DNA from: Anaerolineaceae bacterium
GTDB lineage: Bacteria; Chloroflexota; Anaerolineae; Aggregatilineales; Phototrophicaceae
Direction of reading: 5' to 3'
Assembly: GCA_020634115.1 (NCBI GenBank)
Contig: JACKCH010000012.1
Span: 124,001 to 188,000 of the forward strand
Length of the DNA stretch: 64,000 nt
The notes beneath the pieces were generated by a model. The model made no database searches, had not been told where the DNA came from, and worked only from the letters and a program-made list of their open reading frames with translations. Shown here piece by piece: positions 58,463-64,000 of this stretch. Position 1 is the stretch's first letter. Every line of letters starts with the position of its first letter. Made by a program: the position numbers and the translations under genes.

Positions 58463-58900
58463 TCAGGAGGGTTTGGGGTTGTTGCTGCTCTGTCCTTGCC
58501 AGCCTACCGGGTATAGGGCGATGTCCAGGGCTGTCCAAAACCGCCGCGCCTCAATCTGGTCTAACTGCAGCATCCAGGTCTGGTTGCCAATCCATCCTGT
58601 GATTTCGAAGTTGCCACTATCCAGCTTATCTACGGTGACGTGTGTGGTGATGGTCGGCAGGTCGGTACTGCGTAGGGGCGCTGTCATCACCATCGCGGTC
58701 ACCATATCGGATTTGTCAGGAAACAGGAGTTGAGTCAGGTTGAACCACATCATCTGGGCAGCCCGCTGGGTCAGAACCCGTGTCCAGCGCGAAGCGTTTT
58801 CAGCGATACCGCCAATAACGATTGATTCACCACCAGCCTTCCGACTGACAAAGAGGTTAGTTGAAAGACCATAACTGGACGAGGGTTGATGGTGAGACAT
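58463..58900 (-). CDS. Conserved-looking protein of unknown function
   Basis: Soluble protein of 145 residues that I do not recognise. It starts polar (MSHHQPSSSYGLSTNLFVSRKAGGES) and continues with a helix ending MMWFNLTQLLFP and beta-rich segments (TVDKLDSGNFEITGWIGNQTWMLQLDQIEARRFWTALDIALYP). No signal peptide or metal motif is seen. It lies between selD and the M23 gene on the same strand. Codon pattern and length support a real gene. Confidence 0.65.
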   Translation of the reverse strand: MSHHQPSSSYGLSTNLFVSRKAGGESIVIGGIAENASRWTRVLTQRAAQMMWFNLTQLLFPDKSDMVTAMVMTAPLRSTDLPTITTHVTVDKLDSGNFEITGWIGNQTWMLQLDQIEARRFWTALDIALYPVGWQGQSSNNPKPS

Positions 58901-58959
58901 ATCTCGGCTACCTTCCGCAATCCTGGTTCATGATAATTAGGGTTGGTCACGAATCCTGC

Positions 58960-60009
58960 TTATTCCAGCACGATCATCCCGCTCCCGGAAGTGACATCCC
59001 CGATAATGCTGGCTGTGTCCCCGGCAGCAATGAGTGCCTTAAGCGCATCGTCACTGTGTTTTGGGGGAACCGCCATCAGCAGCCCGCCCGAAGTCTGGGG
59101 GTCATACAAGAGCAGACGCTCGGACTCCTGAATAGGTTCCGTAATACTGACCCACTGCCCAAAATACTCCATATTTCGGAACAGTCCCCCGGCGAAGTGT
59201 TCCTGCTGTGCGTACTGTATCGCGCCGGGCAGCCAGTTCAGGCTCGCATATTGAATATGGAAATCCACCTGACTCAGGTGCGCCATTTCATGCGCATGGC
59301 CGAGCAGCGCGTAGCCGGTAATATCTGTCATGGCATGGACACCGAATTCCTGAGCGATGCGGGCGGCATCCCGATTAAGTCGGCTCATGCTGGCAACTGC
59401 CGCCGTGACATGGGCTTCCTCTGCCCGACCATTTTTCAGCGCGGTAGTCACGACGCCGCTGCCAAGCGGCTTAGTCAGGATAAGTCTGTCGCCCGGCTGC
59501 GCGCCGCCCTTCGGGATAATTCGATCCGGGTGAATGATGCCCGTGACCGCCAGCCCGTACTTCGGCTCTTTGTCGGTAACGGTGTGACCCCCGGCTATCG
59601 CGGCCCCGGCTTCACGCACCTTTTCTGCGCCGCCGCGCAGAATCTCGGATAACAATTCCATACCCAGCCCATCCGGGTATGCAACCAGGTTGATTGCCAT
59701 CAACGGCTCGCCGCCCATCGCATAGATATCGCTCAGCGCATTGGCGGCGGCAATCGCGCCAAATGAATACGGATCATCCACAACGGGCGGGAAGAAATCC
59801 ATTGTGGAAATCACGGCCTGTTCTGAATTCAGGCGATACACAGCCGAATCGTCCGGGGCAGTCAGCCCGACGAGTAGGTTCGGGTAGTCTTTTAGTTGGA
59901 ACAATCCTGTCAGCGGCTGCAAAACTTGCGCCAGGTCACCGGGACCGAGTTTGGACGCTCAACCGGCGCAGGATGCCATCGCTGTGAGTTTGATGTCTGT
60001 GAATGCCAT
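58960..60009 (-). CDS. selD: Selenophosphate synthase, probable selenoprotein (UGA at residue 17)
   Basis: Makes selenophosphate from selenide and ATP. The frame after 59922 is clearly SelD (NLLVGLTAPDDSAVY, AGGHTVTDKEPKYGLAVTG, MTDITGYALLGHAHEMA). Reading upstream through one TGA (59961-59959) to the ATG at 60009 gives MAFTDIKLTAMASCAG, then UGA, then ASKLGPGDLAQVL. The TGA falls at residue 17 and the essential Lys at 20, exactly the active-site Cys17/Lys20 spacing of Escherichia coli SelD. In many organisms this residue is selenocysteine. Length is then 349 residues, normal for the family. A GGUC/GACC hairpin follows the UGA. A TTG at 59922 would give an enzyme lacking its catalytic loop. 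Confidence 0.9.
59934..59946 (-). promoter_or_regulatory. Candidate bacterial SECIS hairpin of selD
   Basis: In the mRNA, GGUC, a CCGGU loop and GACC begin 12 nt after the UGA. Bacterial SECIS elements lie just past the Sec codon with a G-containing apical loop. The stem is short, with a possible CCA/UGG outer pairing. Confidence 0.5.
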
Positions 60010-60048
60010 GAATGGGTCCAATTGAAAGAAAGGTGTAGCATCTTCTCA

Positions 60049-60077
60049 ATTATAGAATGCACACTGTTAATAGGCAA
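60049..60077 (-). promoter_or_regulatory. Promoter of selD
   Basis: Minus strand: -35 TTGCCT (60077-60072), 17-bp spacer, perfect -10 TATAAT (60054-60049). It lies 39 bp upstream of the ATG at 60009, supporting that start. Confidence 0.65.
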
Positions 60078-60174
60078 CTATACAGCCCAGGTCTACACAA
60101 TTCACTAACAATCAGCTGAATTGCGGGAGGTGGGTTTCAGGAAAGAGATGTTATGCGCCCGAAGCCTGAATGAT

Positions 60175-60690
60175 CTACTGACCGTTGTTATTCTGCTGAT
60201 TGATCTGGGTTTCCAAGCGGACAATGAGTTCATTTTGCTCGGCGATGACCCGATCCAACAGGGCGCTGGCATCACCAATGGTGCTTCCCAGATTGGGCAA
60301 GTCCCCATTAAAGTAGCCTTGTAACGTGGTGACAACCGTATTCATCGCATCAACCATGCGTTCTTGCACACCGATCCCGCAATCCGGGGCGGCTGCCGCG
60401 ATGACCGCGTCGCGTAGGGCAGCCAGACGGTAGATGGAATCCGACATCCCGGCGCGTTCTTGGGCAGCGGTGCTGTTCATGGTGACAATGAAGTCACTCA
60501 GGGCAAGCGATGTGGTTTGGAGCCATCTTTCGAGTGTGCTGTTTTCGTCGCACGTTCCCTGCACCGTGATGGCTGCTGGTGGGGTGAGGGTAATGGGCGC
60601 GGGTAGGGTGGGTTGGCCTGATTCATCTACCGTGCAGGCGACCAGCAGAATCACCACCAGTATGATGCTCAAACGCCGAGACCCACGCAT
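60175..60690 (-). CDS. Predicted lipoprotein, unknown function
   Basis: Protein of 171 residues. A basic start and hydrophobic core end in the lipobox LVAC with the lipidated Cys at residue 19. A Pro/Thr linker (TLPAPITLTPPAAI) leads to a mostly helical domain with two further Cys residues (GTCDEN, PDCGIG) and a Gln/Asn-rich end (INQQNNNGQ). It follows the LytR-type gene after 11 bp in the same direction, so it is probably cotranscribed and envelope-located. No family recognised. Confidence 0.75.
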   Translation of the reverse strand: MRGSRRLSIILVVILLVACTVDESGQPTLPAPITLTPPAAITVQGTCDENSTLERWLQTTSLALSDFIVTMNSTAAQERAGMSDSIYRLAALRDAVIAAAAPDCGIGVQERMVDAMNTVVTTLQGYFNGDLPNLGSTIGDASALLDRVIAEQNELIVRLETQINQQNNNGQ

Positions 60691-60701
60691 ACCCTCACCT
60701 C

Positions 60702-62549
60702 TTATTCAACATCTATGACACCAAACGTACACGAATTATAGCTGCTGCCCAGAATAACCTCAAAATCAGCAGTGCGACTCGGATCCGGGTCGTATACGAT
60801 GTTTTCGGCCTTCACATTCAGAATTTGTGCGATGTTGCTAAGGCTACTGCCTTTCGTCTGCCCGGTATGGTCAATCAGAATAGTATCCGTATAGTCGGTA
60901 CGGTCAGCGATGCCTGCTGCATAGGCGGAGAAATTACCCCAGGCCAACCGTTCGGCGGCGACACGATCCCAATTCTCGTTGGCCGTGCCGTTGTAAACCG
61001 CAATGCGCGCACCTTCGATTACGATCTGGCTATCTGTGGGTGGCTGATAGAAGTCGTTTAGCAATTCGATTATATGTTCCGGTTCGGGAAGCTGGACATT
61101 CGCGCCATCAGGCGCAGTCCAGGGGATGGTGTGGTAGCCACGCCCCAGTGTGAAACTCTCGATTTTGCTGGTATCCAGGCTGAGTGCAAGCGGTAGCAGG
61201 CCGAGCATATCATCGAACCCGATGTTGGTATCCACGATTTCGATGCCCTGACTCCACAGATTCGGGAGATTCGCTAGTTGGCCGCTGTCGCGTGCTCTGC
61301 GTAAGGCCGCCCGCAAGATCTGCTGCTGGCGGCGTCCCCGGTCAAAGTCAGAACTGTTCAGCCGGGAACGGGCATACCATAATGCGCTGGCACCATCTAG
61401 GTGATAGTAACCAACCGGAAGTGTATAGAGATTACTGTCATCCGCTTTGATGGCCTCCGGCGGCGGTGGGGCGCTAATCAGCGGATAATCCTGAATTGCA
61501 CAGTCTACCGCGACATCCACACCGTCCAGGATGTCCACAATTTCCTTGAATCCACTCAGATTGACGATGGCGTAGTAGTGGACATTGATGCCCAGGTTGT
61601 AAAAGATAGTTTGGCGCATCAACCCAAAGCCACCGTCCGTCCAGCCAATCTGCTCGCCATGTGTATACGCCAGATTCAGACGTTGCATCGTCCAGCCTGG
61701 GATGTATACGTATAAGTCACGCGGCAGACTCAGCATGGCGACTGTGCCGGTTGTCCGGTTGATAGATACGATAATCATCGTATCGGTACGGGTCACATTA
61801 TCATTGGTGAGTTCATCGTCCCCGCCCATCAGCAGGATGTTTACCAGATCGTACCCATGACGGTCAATGGCAGCCATCTGGGTTGGGATTGCGGTCGGTG
61901 CAGCCTGATTCAGATCTGGTTGTGGCGGGAGCAAGAGAGTCGGTAGTGGAAGTGGCGTTTCAGTGGGAGTAGACGATGGTGTAAAGGTGGCCGTGGGCGT
62001 ATTTGTTGCGGTATTGGTCGGTAGCGGCGTAGGCGTGCTGCTGGGCGCCGCTGTGGGGGAGGGGGGCAGAGTGTTCAATGCGGGCAGAGTCACTTCGGCT
62101 GACCGGGGCGTATTCGTTGCGAATACCTGCGCGATGGCCTGTGCGGTGGGCGTTTCTGTTTCAGTCGCGGTTGCTGTTTCGGTGGGTGTATTGGTGGCTG
62201 TCACAGTCGCCGTGTCAGTTGCCGTAAACGTGGCTGTTGCGGTGAAGGTTGCCGTTGCGGTGTTTGTCGCCGAGGCGGTCGCCGTATGGGTTGCGGTGGC
62301 TGTGGCGGTTGCCGTTGCGGTGCTGGTGGCGGTGTACGTTTCCAGCGTGGATGCGATGGCGGTCACTGTGGATGCGTAAATGTTGCCGCGTTGGCTGGCT
62401 TCGACCTGCTCCCCAATCCGGCGGGTAATACCCTGAGCTGCGCTATAGCCAAACCATAGAATACCGGCGATCAGCACAACCGGAATAATACGAAAAACAA
62501 GAAAGCTACCCAATCGTCTCAACCACGATTTTTTGCGTCCGTCAGCCAA
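60702..62549 (-). CDS. LytR-CpsA-Psr family cell-envelope transferase with Thr/Ala-rich stalk
   Basis: Protein of 615 residues anchored by one transmembrane helix (residues 13-33). Residues 55-225 are a low-complexity Thr/Ala/Pro tract. The LCP domain (about 235-450) has LLMGGDDE, TRTDTMIIVSINRTTGTVAMLSLPRDLYVYIPG and SRLNSSDFDRGRRQQQILRAAL, including the Arg and Asp residues that bind the polyprenyl-phosphate headgroup. A LytR_C domain ends the protein. LCP enzymes attach glycopolymers to the wall. The start is a TTG at 62549; an overlapping ATG is out of frame. Confidence 0.9.
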   Translation of the reverse strand: MADGRKKSWLRRLGSFLVFRIIPVVLIAGILWFGYSAAQGITRRIGEQVEASQRGNIYASTVTAIASTLETYTATSTATATATATATHTATASATNTATATFTATATFTATDTATVTATNTPTETATATETETPTAQAIAQVFATNTPRSAEVTLPALNTLPPSPTAAPSSTPTPLPTNTATNTPTATFTPSSTPTETPLPLPTLLLPPQPDLNQAAPTAIPTQMAAIDRHGYDLVNILLMGGDDELTNDNVTRTDTMIIVSINRTTGTVAMLSLPRDLYVYIPGWTMQRLNLAYTHGEQIGWTDGGFGLMRQTIFYNLGINVHYYAIVNLSGFKEIVDILDGVDVAVDCAIQDYPLISAPPPPEAIKADDSNLYTLPVGYYHLDGASALWYARSRLNSSDFDRGRRQQQILRAALRRARDSGQLANLPNLWSQGIEIVDTNIGFDDMLGLLPLALSLDTSKIESFTLGRGYHTIPWTAPDGANVQLPEPEHIIELLNDFYQPPTDSQIVIEGARIAVYNGTANENWDRVAAERLAWGNFSAYAAGIADRTDYTDTILIDHTGQTKGSSLSNIAQILNVKAENIVYDPDPSRTADFEVILGSSYNSCTFGVIDVE

Positions 62550-62721
62550 TTTCCCATGACCCTTTATCTAACAAGACCATCTATACTCTAAAGTGTAATT
62601 CTAAACAGGGTAGAAAAAATTGTCCACCATGTATCACGCAAAATCCTTTAGGCGCGCTTTGGGTATTTTGCAATATGATGTAATGAAAGATCGGTCAACA
62701 TAGAATGTGAGGATGTGTTTT

Positions 62722-63156
62722 ATGATCTCTTCAACCATTGAAGCGGTGACACGCTTACAGGTAATCCAGACATTATGTCTGAGCCTGTCTTCACGGTTGG
62801 AAGAAGATGCCGGTATGCTAACAATTCCCAGGAATTATGAATACGAAGGACAGCTAAATGGTTTCCAAGAGATCGCTGCGGATATTACAGAGTCAGTAAC
62901 CCAGATGTCGGTGGCCCCTTCGGATGAGATGGTCAGAACCGCCATTCAGGAGCTTGTCCACAAGATCGAGTGGCGCGAAATTCTGAGCAGACAGGATGCC
63001 CTAAAACATGAAAAGTATAAACGGGATTACCGAGGCATGATGCTATATTATCGCCCTTTGGGAACTGAATGTGCCTGCAAGAAAGTCATGACCTGGTTAA
63101 ATGATGCGATCCAGGTGCTCAAAATCCCCGTAGAACATCTCGAAACTGATGATTAG
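62722..63156 (+). CDS. Small helical protein of unknown function
   Basis: Protein of 144 residues from the ATG at 62722, which follows GAGG at 9 nt. It is largely helical, with many charged residues (HKIEWREILSRQDALKHEKYKRDY) and two close Cys residues (TECACKK) that might bind metal. No family is recognised. It is divergent from the LytR-type gene and converges on the LysM gene with 6 bp between stops. Confidence 0.6.
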   Translation: MISSTIEAVTRLQVIQTLCLSLSSRLEEDAGMLTIPRNYEYEGQLNGFQEIAADITESVTQMSVAPSDEMVRTAIQELVHKIEWREILSRQDALKHEKYKRDYRGMMLYYRPLGTECACKKVMTWLNDAIQVLKIPVEHLETDD

Positions 63157-63162
63157 CGCCAG

Positions 63163-64000
63163 TTATTTGGGCGGTAGTAGGAGCATTTGTCCAACCTGAA
63201 GCAGGCGCGGGTTCGCCAGACAGTTCACTGTGGCGATTTCGTCGACCGTCGCCCCAAAATCAACGGCCAACCGAAAAACCCGATCACCCGGTTGCACCAC
63301 ATATGGCTGCCATCCGGTGGGAATCGGTGTGTCACAGCCCGGCATTCGTGCATCGCTGCTTGCTGATGTCGCAGTCACCAGCGGTGATGAAACCGGCGTG
63401 GGCAAAATGCCTGTCGCGCCGATTAATGGCGCGTGAGTGGCCGTCGGGGGCAGTGTAGGCGTCAATGATGGTCGTACCGTTGGCGTTTCGGATGGGATGT
63501 GGGTATTTTCAGGCGATGGCGACACCAGGACTGCTGGTTGCGACGGCGGTATCGCTGTGTCCGTCTCAATTGGGGATGTTAGCGATGGCGTCGGCGCTGG
63601 TTGGTTGCTCGCGTTGTCTACTGTTGGTCGCGTCATCAGTAGCAGCACAAAAACGAGAATCGCGGCTAAGGCAGCGATGAGTAACAAGCGTATCAGCGGA
63701 AGGCGCGGGGGGATGACGATGGTGCCAGGGAAGTTCAGGGGCGCGCGGCTGCTATGGGCCGCGGAAACGGCAAATGCTATACGCTGACGGCGCAGCAAAT
63801 GACGCTTCTGAGTATGGATGGTGATGGGAATCTGCGCGGACTGGCCGGGCGGGAGCGTGACCTGGGGATAGCTGGGTACAGCCCGTATGGAGGCGCTATC
63901 GGTGTGTCCGGCGATAAGGATGTCCGCGTCTGCCTGGGTGTGATTTTGAATGGTCAGCACAGTTTCTGCTGAATGCAGTAATTCGGCGGGGTTGAGTCCA
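63163..64000 (-). CDS. LysM-domain membrane protein (partial, 5' end outside window)
   Basis: At least 279 residues; the frame is open to the window edge, so the N-terminus is missing, and an internal GTG at 63960 should not be taken as the start. The visible N-terminal part is a beta-sandwich-like domain (VTLPPGQSAQIPITIHTQKR). One transmembrane helix follows (RLLLIAALAAILVFVLLLM), then a Pro/Ser/Thr-rich stalk of about 100 residues, then a C-terminal LysM domain (YVVQPGDRVFRLAVDFGATVDEI; LQVGQMLLLP) that would bind peptidoglycan. Confidence 0.8.
   Translation of the reverse strand, partial: GLNPAELLHSAETVLTIQNHTQADADILIAGHTDSASIRAVPSYPQVTLPPGQSAQIPITIHTQKRHLLRRQRIAFAVSAAHSSRAPLNFPGTIVIPPRLPLIRLLLIAALAAILVFVLLLMTRPTVDNASNQPAPTPSLTSPIETDTAIPPSQPAVLVSPSPENTHIPSETPTVRPSLTPTLPPTATHAPLIGATGILPTPVSSPLVTATSASSDARMPGCDTPIPTGWQPYVVQPGDRVFRLAVDFGATVDEIATVNCLANPRLLQVGQMLLLPPK

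Noticed and set aside
61963..62379. Val/Ala-rich plus-strand frame opposite the LytR-type gene
   Set aside because: It is the antisense of the Thr/Ala tract in a confirmed LCP gene; the repeat pattern is explained by the sense frame.
1..64000. CRISPR arrays, rRNA genes, replication origin
   Set aside because: I looked for regularly spaced repeats, rRNA core sequences and DnaA-box clusters and found none. The only short tandem repeat is coding (LytR-type stalk).

Overview
The window is 64 kb of gene-dense bacterial DNA, GC-rich except for one island near 10.4-14.2 kb. It most likely comes from a member of the Chloroflexota (an Anaerolineae-like lineage). That placement is inference, from a polyphosphate glucokinase-led pentose phosphate operon, a plant-like cystathionine gamma-synthase, SH3/golvesin/M23 and Thr-rich LytR-type envelope proteins, and small palindromic GTAGGGGC-type repeats. 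No rRNA or ribosomal protein gene is present to settle it. I found no transposase, integrase, CRISPR array or phage module.

Layout. 0-2.5 kb: peptide ABC transporter binding protein (cut by the window edge) and ornithine aminotransferase. 2.6-5.6 kb: two VOC/glyoxalase-fold proteins, a YhhN membrane protein and an MhqD-like esterase. 5.6-9.8 kb: glpK, a PfkB kinase and glpD. 9.9-14.3 kb: a sortase gene followed by a cassette (AraC regulator, unknown exported protein, aldo/keto reductase). The cassette is bounded by an 89-bp perfect direct repeat of the sortase 3' end, so it looks like an integrated element. 14.3-18.9 kb: oxidative pentose phosphate operon ppgK-rpiA-gnd-zwf-pgl. 19.2-22.6 kb: thrC, thrB and a polyprenyl diphosphate synthase. 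22.7-31.2 kb: SRPBCC and small membrane proteins, Nnr NAD(P)HX repair enzyme, tRNA-His, methyltransferase, GDPD, and a Clp_N-kinase fusion beside an FHA protein. 31.4-32.9 kb: SAM-I riboswitch and cystathionine gamma-synthase. 33.1-45.5 kb: one long branched-chain amino acid run (ilvE-ilvB-ilvN-ilvC-GNAT-leuA-leuC-leuD-cimA-leuB). 45.6-48.6 kb: argG-argH. 48.7-49.5 kb: PIN toxin-antitoxin pair and tRNA-Pro. 49.8-56.2 kb: sufCBDSU-Rieske and a divergent DUF59 gene. 56.2-64 kb: envelope proteins, an unknown protein and selD.

How the genes work together. Amino acid synthesis dominates and appears controlled by RNA. A 24-codon leader rich in Ile/Leu/Val codons plus a terminator precedes the ilv-leu run. 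A 28- to 30-codon leader with four consecutive Arg codons plus a terminator precedes argGH. A SAM-I riboswitch precedes the methionine gene. CimA with LeuBCD implies isoleucine synthesis from pyruvate through citramalate. Homoserine kinase together with a plant-like cystathionine gamma-synthase suggests methionine may be made from O-phosphohomoserine.

Most striking observations: the two classical leader-peptide attenuators; the att-like repeat with a 25-nt dyad inside a sortase gene; a 21-bp-spaced AraC-type site abutting the aldo/keto reductase promoter; and selD, whose reading frame is broken only by an in-frame UGA at residue 17, the catalytic Cys/Sec position, so it is probably itself a selenoprotein. 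All promoter, hairpin and start-site calls were made by eye.
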